DNA from: an uncultured Caryophanales bacterium
GTDB taxonomy: Bacteria; Bacillota_I; Bacilli_A; RF39; UBA660
Reading direction: 5' to 3'
Assembly: GCA_905206805.1 (NCBI GenBank)
Contig: CAJLIR010000004.1
Location: 28,613 to 92,612, forward strand
DNA: 64,000 nucleotides
Both the position numbers and the translations under genes were made by a program. Within the stretch, counting starts at the first letter, position 1, and the number at the start of each line of letters is the position of its first letter. Below, piece by piece: positions 9,991 to 17,588 of this stretch. The notes beneath the pieces were generated by a model that saw nothing but the letters and a program-made list of their open reading frames with translations, searched no databases and was not told where the DNA came from.

Positions 9991-10386
9991 TTATTTATTA
10001 CTATTTAAACACGTGCCACCATGAGAAACACCAGAAATATTCAAAATATATTCTAAGACAACTGGTAAAATAAACAAAATAACAATACCAATTAACCTTT
10101 TAACAAATTTTGCAGCAGATTTTTTTAAAGCACCCTCTTCACCACTAGTTATCGCCTTAAAAAAATCAAGCATTCCTAAAACCAAACCAATAGCTAATGC
10201 TATCCATTTTACCATATCAAATAAATCCTTTACAAAAGCAACAATACTAGAACCAACCAATTCTTCGCAATTAGTTGCATTTGTAACATTTTCAGAAGTA
10301 GTTGTGGTATCCAAAATAACACTAGCACTAACGCGACTCAAATTTAACAAAAATAAACTATAAATAAAAAATAACTTTTTTTTCAT
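9991..10386 (-). CDS. Small two-span secreted/membrane protein (VirB2/TrbC-like candidate)
   Basis: 131 residues: signal peptide (MKKKLFFIYSLF...VSAS), then two hydrophobic segments separated by a short basic loop (DFFKAITSGEEGALKKSAAKF). This matches the plan of VirB2/TrbC pilin-like subunits. Start at 10384-10386 is supported by GGAGG six bases upstream; an upstream in-frame start has no RBS. It resembles the neighbouring 119-residue protein (DLGKAVTQQKEDDIKKSQG loop). It has its own consensus-like promoter, suggesting that it is needed in more copies than the ATPases. Confidence 0.65.
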   Translation of the reverse strand: MKKKLFFIYSLFLLNLSRVSASVILDTTTTSENVTNATNCEELVGSSIVAFVKDLFDMVKWIALAIGLVLGMLDFFKAITSGEEGALKKSAAKFVKRLIGIVILFILPVVLEYILNISGVSHGGTCLNSNK

Positions 10387-10414
10387 GAAAAAACCTCCAG
10401 TTTTACATAAGAAA

Positions 10415-10443
10415 ATTATATCATATCCTTTAAAATAAAACAA
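10415..10443 (-). promoter_or_regulatory. Internal promoter for the 131-residue small membrane gene
   Basis: -35 TTGTTT (10438-10443), 17-bp spacer, -10 TATAAT (10415-10420), about 29 bp before the start codon. It lies inside the cluster, directly after a terminator of the preceding gene. Confidence 0.6.
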
Positions 10444-10456
10444 TAAATTAAAAAGC

Positions 10457-10481
10457 AAAAAAAAAGGAAATAAAAATTTCC
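10457..10481 (-). terminator. Intrinsic terminator after the 119-residue small membrane gene
   Basis: On the minus strand GGAAA-TTTTTA-TTTCC is followed by a run of nine T. It ends a short transcript covering the 119-residue gene and may limit read-through from the Tad half into the T4SS half. Confidence 0.6.
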
Positions 10482-10503
10482 AGTTTTATTTAATTAATTT
10501 TTC

Positions 10504-10863
10504 TTAGCTATTTATTTTTACTGGCACACCATTACATTTGCCATTTACAAAACATTCAAAACATCCCCAGTTTTTTTCATTAGTGCCTCCAACAATTCCA
10601 ACAACAAATTGAACTAATGAAATAACAAAGAAAACTATTGCAGCAAGAATAATTCTTTTAATCAATAAACCTTGACTTTTCTTAATATCATCTTCTTTTT
10701 GTTGTGTAACTGCCTTTCCTAAATCAATTAATCCAAATAAAACAACCAAAATAGGTACAAATATTTTTATCAAACCAATAATTGTAGAAACCGCAGCAGG
10801 TAGTGCACTATCTACATTTATACTACCACATGATACATTTTCCAATATTTCTATAAATTCCAT
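10504..10863 (-). CDS. Small two-span membrane protein (VirB2/TrbC-like candidate)
   Basis: 119 residues. Two hydrophobic segments (about 24-48 and 70-92) flank a charged loop DLGKAVTQQKEDDIKKSQG, and a Cys-containing tail (CFECFVNGKC) follows. It has the same plan as the 131-residue neighbour but no clear cleavable signal peptide. RBS GGAGG precedes the ATG. It has its own strong promoter and an intrinsic terminator directly downstream, so it can form a separate one-gene unit inside the cluster, as expected for an abundant structural subunit. Family membership is inferred from size, topology and position. Confidence 0.65.
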   Translation of the reverse strand: MEFIEILENVSCGSINVDSALPAAVSTIIGLIKIFVPILVVLFGLIDLGKAVTQQKEDDIKKSQGLLIKRIILAAIVFFVISLVQFVVGIVGGTNEKNWGCFECFVNGKCNGVPVKINS

Positions 10864-10883
10864 AATAATTCCTCCTACGACAT

Positions 10884-10912
10884 ATATTACCTTAAATTAT
10901 ATTAAAAGTCAA
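10884..10912 (-). promoter_or_regulatory. Internal promoter for the 119-residue small membrane gene
   Basis: -35 TTGACT (10907-10912), 17-bp spacer, -10 TAATAT (10884-10889), followed by AGGAGG and the start codon. Confidence 0.6.
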
Positions 10913-10921
10913 CACTAACTA

Positions 10922-11923
10922 TCAAAACAACCCCAATATTTTATTCTTTTTCGACATTTCTTCATCAATATCAACCTCAAAACCTAATTTTAATAAAAAT
11001 CTGCTCAATGCATGAATATTTCTTTCACGATCATCCAAAGGTGGCAAATTATAATAAACTTTTGATTTTGACTCATATTCAAACTCTAATATATCTTTCG
11101 AACTTAACAAACTCTTATTCAATATTAATTTTTTATCTTCTTTCTTTATTTTTGCAAAGGCATTTCTATCAAGCATCATAAGTTTATTAAGTTTAATAAT
11201 TGATGGTTCAACCAAACATAAAACCTCATTACACAAACTTTCGGCTTGTTTACTTGAATTGATATCAACTAAAACAATATCTTTATCACTATATTTAACA
11301 ATAACATTTCCGATTTCATTACTTGTTGTATTAATCATATCTTTATCATTAAAGTAAATAAAATCACGTTTATCAACCTCTATTGCTTCAACAGAGTAAT
11401 GCTTTGACAATATTTTTTTCATCATATAAATCAAAGTTGAAGCACCAGCTTGTTTTGTAATATTTTTTACACCAACAACCATAGTACCTCTTCCTCTTGT
11501 ATAACTTTCAGAAGGAGTAACATTTTCATCATTTTTTTCAACTTCAAGTTGATGAATATGTGCAACATCACGATATGTATTTGGATGATTATACAAATAC
11601 ATGATACCTTCAGCGTTTTTAGTAAAATTATAAATTCCCATTGAAATCAATTTAGATAAATATTCAGTAGATGAACTTTCTATTGAATCATCTAAAAGCA
11701 ATATTACTTTTTCCATATCTAAAGCAATGGAAAGTTTTTGTAAATTTTTAATATCTTTATAATTTTTTATAGCAGTTATATCTAAAATCATACGTTGAAA
11801 ATAAAAGTTTTGAAAAGTAGATATAATTTCCTCTGCATCAAATTCACCATTCAAAGATTTAATAATATCAATGTCCAAATTTTGCAACATTGCATTATAC
11901 TTATTTGCTATAATAACATTCAT
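10922..11923 (-). CDS. TadZ/CpaE-like protein with a degenerate P-loop
   Basis: 333 residues. A receiver-like N-terminal half (about 1-125) is followed by a MinD/ParA-like half beginning VVGVKNITKQAGASTL near residue 150. In the canonical deviant Walker A (KGGxGKTT) the second Lys is replaced here (KQAGAST), as in TadZ-type proteins, so ATP hydrolysis may be weak or absent. A LVDINSS segment follows where the family has its switch aspartate. TadZ/CpaE proteins localise Tad machinery to the pole and act with TadA. The gene sits between the pilin-like genes and the small T4SS membrane genes, at the Tad/T4SS junction. Confidence 0.7.
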   Translation of the reverse strand: MNVIIANKYNAMLQNLDIDIIKSLNGEFDAEEIISTFQNFYFQRMILDITAIKNYKDIKNLQKLSIALDMEKVILLLDDSIESSSTEYLSKLISMGIYNFTKNAEGIMYLYNHPNTYRDVAHIHQLEVEKNDENVTPSESYTRGRGTMVVGVKNITKQAGASTLIYMMKKILSKHYSVEAIEVDKRDFIYFNDKDMINTTSNEIGNVIVKYSDKDIVLVDINSSKQAESLCNEVLCLVEPSIIKLNKLMMLDRNAFAKIKKEDKKLILNKSLLSSKDILEFEYESKSKVYYNLPPLDDRERNIHALSRFLLKLGFEVDIDEEMSKKNKILGLF

Positions 11924-11945
11924 TTTATCACCTTTCTATCCATTA

Positions 11946-12410
11946 CTATTTATCAGTTAAACTATAAATTGTTCTAGTTTCTCCAGATATAGGAAACTTT
12001 AAAGTATTACCAATTATAGGAATATCAAAATACATATAAGTTACAATTCTATAAAAAGGACCTCTGCTAGTTTCGTATTTATATATACAATAATCATAAT
12101 AAGAATGTAATGTAATTAAACTACTTCCATCATTTAAATCCTTGCAGCTTGTACTGAATTGATTTAAATTATTATTAATGCGATACCCAACATCACTTAA
12201 TAAGGTATTAACATTACTTGTAAATTCTTCATTTTCACTAAAATCAATATTAGGATTTGATTCAGCATATGTTTGAACGTAATTAACTAAGCTATTTTTA
12301 ATTTTACTAGCTCTAGAATAATTAATGGCATACATTAAAATAAGCATTGTTAGAAAAGCAAATGTTATAAAAATTCCAAGTACAAATGCATTACCAATCG
12401 ATTCTTTCAT
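11946..12410 (-). CDS. TadE-like one-span pilin-like protein
   Basis: 154 residues. It starts MKESIGNA followed directly by one long hydrophobic segment (about 8-30), then a polar extracytoplasmic domain with two Cys. This is the plan of TadE/TadF minor pseudopilins, but there is no usual class III leader with a G/xxxxE(Y) cleavage site. The N-terminal M[K/R]E[S/A] motif is shared with three other small proteins of the cluster. RBS GGAGGTG lies 6 bases before the ATG. Minor-pilin function is inferred from topology and context. Confidence 0.65.
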   Translation of the reverse strand: MKESIGNAFVLGIFITFAFLTMLILMYAINYSRASKIKNSLVNYVQTYAESNPNIDFSENEEFTSNVNTLLSDVGYRINNNLNQFSTSCKDLNDGSSLITLHSYYDYCIYKYETSRGPFYRIVTYMYFDIPIIGNTLKFPISGETRTIYSLTDK

Positions 12411-12422
12411 AACGCACCTCCA

Positions 12423-13211
12423 TTAATTTGTTTTAATACAATTTCCATTAGTCAAGTAATAAGCTAATTCACTAGAAACATATTTATCATATTTAATCTT
12501 GAATCTACAAACTGTATAATTAGATACAGTTGAAGAACCTGAACTAACTATATTATAATTGCCAGACGTAATTTCCTCACTACTACCATCTGAACCAATT
12601 CTTTTAACAACCAAATAATTACTCAAATCTGTTGTAGAAATAGTTGTTGAAAAAACTGGAATCTTATCAATTTTACTTTTATGTTCAGTATAATTAGAAC
12701 CAGAATATGATGCAGAAATAGAATAAGTTGTTCCAGAAATAATTGGAGCATTATCCTTTGAAAATTCAAATATTTTTCTTGTTTTTCCATAAACAGGAAT
12801 TCTAAAAAAATCACCAAAAACGGGTAAATCAATATAAATATATGATATAACACCATACTCAAAATATCTGTCTTTCCATTCAGAAGTATCTACACCATTT
12901 TTATAAATACAAAACTCATAATTTGGATTGTAATTTCTTTCAGAATTGTTATACAAAGCAACGCCTTTTCTAACATTGGTGCAATTATTTATACCAGGTT
13001 TCATATCATATCCAATTGATAAAAGTTGTGCATCAATTTCAGTAGCACTTTTTTCATTATAACCTTCATACTTTTCAATAGCATTTATAATTCTATTATT
13101 AACTTTAAAGGCTTTGGAGTAACTCATGGTTCCAGCTAAGACAGCAAAAGTCACAACTATAAAAACAATTATAATATTATATAAAGCAACGCTACCAATA
13201 CTTTCTCTCAT
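12423..13211 (-). CDS. TadE/TadF-like one-span pilin-like protein
   Basis: 262 residues. It begins MRESIGSVA with a single hydrophobic segment (about 10-32), followed by a mainly beta-rich polar domain containing four or more Cys. It is related in its first 150 residues to the next gene (the 'FEYGVISYIYIDLPVFGDFFRIPVYGKTR' region has a close counterpart there), with a Ser/Thr-rich C-terminal extension of about 100 residues. It is probably a larger minor pilin or tip protein of the Tad fibre. RBS GAGGG precedes the ATG. Confidence 0.65.
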   Translation of the reverse strand: MRESIGSVALYNIIIVFIVVTFAVLAGTMSYSKAFKVNNRIINAIEKYEGYNEKSATEIDAQLLSIGYDMKPGINNCTNVRKGVALYNNSERNYNPNYEFCIYKNGVDTSEWKDRYFEYGVISYIYIDLPVFGDFFRIPVYGKTRKIFEFSKDNAPIISGTTYSISASYSGSNYTEHKSKIDKIPVFSTTISTTDLSNYLVVKRIGSDGSSEEITSGNYNIVSSGSSTVSNYTVCRFKIKYDKYVSSELAYYLTNGNCIKTN

Positions 13212-13230
13212 GAGTTACCCTCTTTCTAAA

Positions 13231-13455
13231 TTACTTACAAGAACCATTTTCAGCCAATTCTGTTAACTTTTTAGTCGAACCATCACCCAAAACACAGTCA
13301 GAGCCTTTAACATATCCACCTGCATCAGTACAACAAGCTCTATTTGCTGTTGATTTCATTAAACTATTAACAAGTGGTGTAACAACAGCCACAACAACAC
13401 CAATTAAAATAATTGCAACAACTGTTAAATTTGCCTCTCCAGCAGCTTCTTTCAT
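13231..13455 (-). CDS. Flp-like small major-pilin candidate
   Basis: 74 residues: MKEAAGEANLT, one hydrophobic helix (about 9-30), then a short domain with four Cys (ACC...DC...SCK) able to form disulphides. It is the smallest of the pilin-like set and lies next to tadC, as flp genes often do. A TATAAT box lies in the 70-bp gap upstream without a clear -35. I see no typical prepilin leader, so processing, if any, is unusual. Major-pilin assignment is an inference from size, position and topology. Confidence 0.6.
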   Translation of the reverse strand: MKEAAGEANLTVVAIILIGVVVAVVTPLVNSLMKSTANRACCTDAGGYVKGSDCVLGDGSTKKLTELAENGSCK

Positions 13456-13525
13456 TTTATCACCACCTTTATATTATATATTTCCATTTATATTATAACA
13501 TATTTTATTATAAACAAACATTTTT

Positions 13526-14308
13526 TTAGAAATTCATCAACATCATCATAGCAAATAGCATTAACAATAAGATACCTCCACCTGTTGCAAACAACATTTG
13601 CATAGTTTTGTTTTCCATATGATCCAAACGATCTTTATACTTTTGTTCCCTCGATTTATTTTGCAAGGCAGAAACACTCTTAGAAAACATAATTAACTGT
13701 TCATGTTTATTTTCTTGCGATCCTAAACCCAAACGATATAAAAGTCTCATCATTCGCATTGAATCCCTTACAGGATATTCCTTAGCAAAATCCATATATG
13801 GATCAACAGAAGCATCACCCTCCTCGATCCTTGCAACCAATTTTTCAAGACCTGGTTTAAACATTTCAGGGGCAGTTTCAATACTTCTAGCTAAAGCTAC
13901 AGGAACAGTATAATGTTGAATTAAAATTTCAAGACCTTTTAAATAATAAGGCAACATTAAATTAATTTTATACAAATTATTTTTATAAAATTTTTTAAGT
14001 TGTGTGTAAGGCATTTTATATACTACAAATCCAACAATTATTGCAGCAATAAAATAAACAAATGACATTTTTGACAAGAATAGAAATACAACAAATAAAA
14101 TTGTAATCATTCCGTTTCTTATTCTTTGACTGAATAACTTTTCAATATCAACATCATTTCCATATTTTAAATTAAGTAAAAACTTATAATCATCTTCCAT
14201 TAAAAATCTGAAATATGGTTCTGAATCAGTTACAAATTTTTTGGTATCAATTTTATGATTATATTCTAATATAAATAAAATTATAATTGCTATAAATATA
14301 AAGTTCAT
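13526..14308 (-). CDS. tadC: TadC-like inner-membrane platform protein
   Basis: 260 residues with paired hydrophobic segments near both ends and a central cytoplasmic helical region (RIEEGDASVDPYMDFAKEYP). This is the T2SSF/GspF fold layout used by Tad platform proteins. It overlaps the tadB stop (TAATG), so the two are translationally coupled and probably form a TadB/TadC hetero-complex on which TadA acts. Confidence 0.75.
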   Translation of the reverse strand: MNFIFIAIIILFILEYNHKIDTKKFVTDSEPYFRFLMEDDYKFLLNLKYGNDVDIEKLFSQRIRNGMITILFVVFLFLSKMSFVYFIAAIIVGFVVYKMPYTQLKKFYKNNLYKINLMLPYYLKGLEILIQHYTVPVALARSIETAPEMFKPGLEKLVARIEEGDASVDPYMDFAKEYPVRDSMRMMRLLYRLGLGSQENKHEQLIMFSKSVSALQNKSREQKYKDRLDHMENKTMQMLFATGGGILLLMLFAMMMLMNF

Positions 14309-15210
14309 TACTCAGCACCTACATTCTCATTATAATATTTTTCTCCACTAAGTAGAAAAAAGGAATTTATAATTATAATAGCGTGCAGTAATAGTTGAAC
14401 TAAAATGTTATCAAGCATTTTTATATAAGAACTTACTCCAAGCATAAACTGAACCATCATAACTAATAAATATAAAATAATACCAAATTGTAAAAATTTT
14501 TTATGGAACTGTGCTCTATCCATTCTATCACGATATACATTTTCAACAAGCATATCAATATCAAGTGACATATTTTCTAAAGCTTCGCCAGAATCCTTAC
14601 TACCTTCGTTTGTAATTTGCAAAAATAATTGATGCATATTTTTTACAGCATAATAATCATACTTTTCATTCATATATGCTAAAGATTGATCAATTGTACC
14701 ATTTTCATAAGCCATACTAACCATTAATTCGACATCTGTTTTAACTGGATCTTCAAGTGTTCCAGATTGTAAAACACCTTCAAGTGATTTAACAAATGAT
14801 TGTGTTACAGCAAACTCCATTATTGTATTTGTTGTATAAACTTGAACTTGTTCAAATATAAACTCACTATATACTCTTTTACAACGCAAATAGGTCAAAT
14901 AAGGAATAATTGATATAGCCAATAAAGCATAAATTATAGAAACAATAATACTATAAAAATACAAATATGATACTAAAAAACCAAATATTGCAAATGTAAC
15001 AATTTGAATTGTATATTGTTTTTTCGTATACTCTTGTCCTAATTCTTTTACTTTTTCTCTAACAACTTTAAAAGAATAAGGTGCAAATTTATCATATATG
15101 CCGCCAATTTGTTTTGTAATATATTTATAAACATTCGCACCAGCATTACGTCTATAAATAATAATAAATATTAATATTGCAGCAATAATTATAAACATTA
15201 ATATACTCAT
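14308..15210 (-). CDS. tadB: TadB-like inner-membrane platform protein
   Basis: 300 residues. Hydrophobic segments lie at the N-terminus, about 72-108 and about 248-290, with a cytoplasmic T2SSF-type helical domain between (LEGVLQSGTLEDP..., NEGSKDSGEALENMSLDI). It is the partner of TadC in the Tad platform. RBS GGAGGGG lies before the ATG, 13 bp after the tadA stop. Confidence 0.78.
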   Translation of the reverse strand: MSILMFIIIAAILIFIIIYRRNAGANVYKYITKQIGGIYDKFAPYSFKVVREKVKELGQEYTKKQYTIQIVTFAIFGFLVSYLYFYSIIVSIIYALLAISIIPYLTYLRCKRVYSEFIFEQVQVYTTNTIMEFAVTQSFVKSLEGVLQSGTLEDPVKTDVELMVSMAYENGTIDQSLAYMNEKYDYYAVKNMHQLFLQITNEGSKDSGEALENMSLDIDMLVENVYRDRMDRAQFHKKFLQFGIILYLLVMMVQFMLGVSSYIKMLDNILVQLLLHAIIIINSFFLLSGEKYYNENVGAE

Positions 15211-15223
15211 TTTGCCCCTCCTT

Positions 15224-16351
15224 TTATACTTCTAACATTTCAACATCTGTTGAAACATTTTGATTAGAATTATTCTGGGTTGAAATTATTTGTTCTCCAG
15301 GTTTAATAATATCTTTATTTAACATAATTCCTTGTGCATCTAAATAATCAAGTAAATATTGACTCGGACTATTTCTAATAACTTTACCATCAGTATTTTT
15401 TCTATAAATTGTATTATATTCAGGCTTATTATCTTTAGTTACATAAAATTCGGTAACTTCTGCAATTTCACGTACAAATCTTCTTGTAACTTTGTCTTGA
15501 TATCCACGGATATATACACCTAGTTGTATATAACGATAAATAGAAGCTAAAAATTGCTCAATATCTTGATTAGTTTCAAGTAAACTATACATACGATTAG
15601 GAATAGAGGAAGCCTTATCAGCATGAATTGTTGATAAAATGTAATGACCCGACGAAATCGAATTTCTAACAGCCATAACCGCTTCAGCACTACGAACTTC
15701 CGATAATAAAATCCATTTAGGATTCTGACGCATACAAGTTACCAATACATCAGAATACGATGCAATATTATTTGTTTTCATAGCAACTATATCACGATGA
15801 GGAAAAATTCGATCAAGATGTAATTCAAGAGTATCTTCTATTGTAATTATTTTTTCATTTTCACGAGTTTTTGAAGCTAAATATTTAACAAATTCGGTTT
15901 TACCAGAGCCAGTCTCACCGCAAACAATTATATTACAGTGACCTAATACACACTGTTCCAAAAAATCATGAATATCTAAAGTAATGTAATTTTCCCTTAA
16001 AATTTTTTCTTTCTCTAATCTTATCTTCGCAGGAGTTTTACGTATAACAACTGCAATTCCATTTTTTGCTATAGAATCATGAACAAAATTCATACGAAGT
16101 TCAGCACTTTCAGCGTCCAAAAATGGATGAGCCATATTAAAAGTCTTTCCCATAGCATTTGAACACTGAAACGCTAACTTTTCCATAAATGAATTATTAA
16201 TTGCAGGATTTTCAACCCTATAAATACCTTTAGACAAAGTTTTTAACCAAATTTGTCCACCGTTACTATATGATACATCGGTTATATCATCAGTAATTAA
16301 ATACTCCTTTAGTGGTCCAAAATCAATCGCATTAAAAACATTATCATTCAT
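15224..16351 (-). CDS. tadA: TadA/CpaF-type secretion ATPase
   Basis: 375 residues, near the usual length for CpaF/TadA. Walker A GETGSGKT at about 145-152, Asp box ITIEDTLELHL at about 169-179, Walker B WILLSEVRSAE near 213-223 and His box LSTIHADKASSIPNR near 239-253 are all present. These hexameric cytoplasmic motors power Tad pilus extension and retraction; related VirB11 ATPases serve T4SS, so it could feed both halves of this cluster. The gene lies between cpaB and tadB with 2-13 bp gaps. Confidence 0.9.
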   Translation of the reverse strand: MNDNVFNAIDFGPLKEYLITDDITDVSYSNGGQIWLKTLSKGIYRVENPAINNSFMEKLAFQCSNAMGKTFNMAHPFLDAESAELRMNFVHDSIAKNGIAVVIRKTPAKIRLEKEKILRENYITLDIHDFLEQCVLGHCNIIVCGETGSGKTEFVKYLASKTRENEKIITIEDTLELHLDRIFPHRDIVAMKTNNIASYSDVLVTCMRQNPKWILLSEVRSAEAVMAVRNSISSGHYILSTIHADKASSIPNRMYSLLETNQDIEQFLASIYRYIQLGVYIRGYQDKVTRRFVREIAEVTEFYVTKDNKPEYNTIYRKNTDGKVIRNSPSQYLLDYLDAQGIMLNKDIIKPGEQIISTQNNSNQNVSTDVEMLEV

Positions 16352-16353
16352 AA

Positions 16354-17169
16354 TTAATCACCAACTGTAACATTTGTATTATTATCAGTAGGTGTTTCAT
16401 CAATAACAACTGTATTTGCATTTATAAAATCTCTTAAATATTGAGTACTTACAGTAGTTGTTAAATCTTCATCCTCAACTGTTGTACCGTGAGGTACTGG
16501 GAACAAAACAACAGCTTTGCTAGATAAGTAACTTGCTTTTCTAAGCAAAATATGAATATCATCTGTAACACCAAAGTATAAATATGCAGGTGTTCTATTA
16601 GAAGAAGTATTTTCAAAAACATTATTTCCAGCAGAATCTTTAACTGCTAAAACTCTAACATTTTCTAATAATTTTCCAACCATAATTTGTCCATTAGTAT
16701 CAACAGCTTTCATATAAATATCCACATAACTATCTGGAGTAATTGAATTACCATATGTAGTTGAAGTTGATACAGGAAAATTGTATGGAACTTCGCCTTC
16801 TTTGATATTTGTATAAAGTGAATCAGGCATATCATCTGCACTTACAACTGTTTCATTATAAAACATACTTCCGGCAGGAATTACAGTATTAATAGCTGAA
16901 TATTTTCCTACAATTGAAGCTGAACTTCTAATAACATTACTAGAAATGGCAACAGAAGGAATACTAATATTTTTAATCATACTTTGTGTAATCAAAGTAC
17001 GAGGTTGAATTGTTTCCTTTGCAACAGGAATTTGTACAGGAGAAGTTGCCTTTTTTATTTGAGAATTATATCCAAAATATATAATTGCAATAATCACAAC
17101 AACGCCTAAAATAGTAACAGTATTTTTATTTGTAAAAAATCTTTTAACCCCAATAATAAAATTATTCAT
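16354..17169 (-). CDS. cpaB: CpaB/RcpC-like SAF-domain protein
   Basis: 271 residues: one N-terminal membrane anchor (about 19-37), then a SAF-type domain (VQIPVAKETIQPRTLITQ...) and a second beta-rich domain (about 110-240), the CpaB/RcpC layout. In Gram-negative Tad systems CpaB is periplasmic and linked to the secretin. Monoderms carry it without a secretin, and its role there is unclear. It is located 2 bp upstream of tadA. Confidence 0.75.
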   Translation of the reverse strand: MNNFIIGVKRFFTNKNTVTILGVVVIIAIIYFGYNSQIKKATSPVQIPVAKETIQPRTLITQSMIKNISIPSVAISSNVIRSSASIVGKYSAINTVIPAGSMFYNETVVSADDMPDSLYTNIKEGEVPYNFPVSTSTTYGNSITPDSYVDIYMKAVDTNGQIMVGKLLENVRVLAVKDSAGNNVFENTSSNRTPAYLYFGVTDDIHILLRKASYLSSKAVVLFPVPHGTTVEDEDLTTTVSTQYLRDFINANTVVIDETPTDNNTNVTVGD

Positions 17170-17186
17170 TTTTTCACTCTCTTTCT

Positions 17187-17588
17187 TTAATAAGGTGCTT
17201 CAAATATTGCATCAATTGAATTTGAAATATCAAAAGTCAATATTTCACCTGTTAAATTAGTAGTTTCAGAACTTGAAAGTCTAACACTAACTTTTGGTGG
17301 AGTTTCACTAATATCCATAATTTCTACTTTATATACTCTAGATAAATTAGCATTATCAGCAAATCTTCTAATAAAACTTTCAACGAATTTTTCACCAACA
17401 ATTTTAATATCACCATTTGCTTTATATGCAGCTAAGTCAACAGAATCATACATAGCTGCTTCAACAGTTTCCTTTAAAAGTGCATAATTATGTTCATCTG
17501 TAGTAGTTAGGGATTGGAAAAAATAAATGAAGAAAATCATAAATATTCCAACACCAACGATAAATATTCCCCACAATGACTCTTTCAT
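17187..17588 (-). CDS. One-span pilin-like protein (MKES family of this cluster)
   Basis: 133 residues beginning MKESLWGIF, running straight into one hydrophobic segment (about 6-28), then a polar domain without Cys. It shares the M[K/R]E[S/A] start with the three pilin-like proteins at 11946-13455. RBS GGAGGTGG overlaps the end of the preceding giant gene, so the two are coupled. It is probably a minor pseudopilin or an assembly factor. Confidence 0.65.
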   Translation of the reverse strand: MKESLWGIFIVGVGIFMIFFIYFFQSLTTTDEHNYALLKETVEAAMYDSVDLAAYKANGDIKIVGEKFVESFIRRFADNANLSRVYKVEIMDISETPPKVSVRLSSSETTNLTGEILTFDISNSIDAIFEAPY

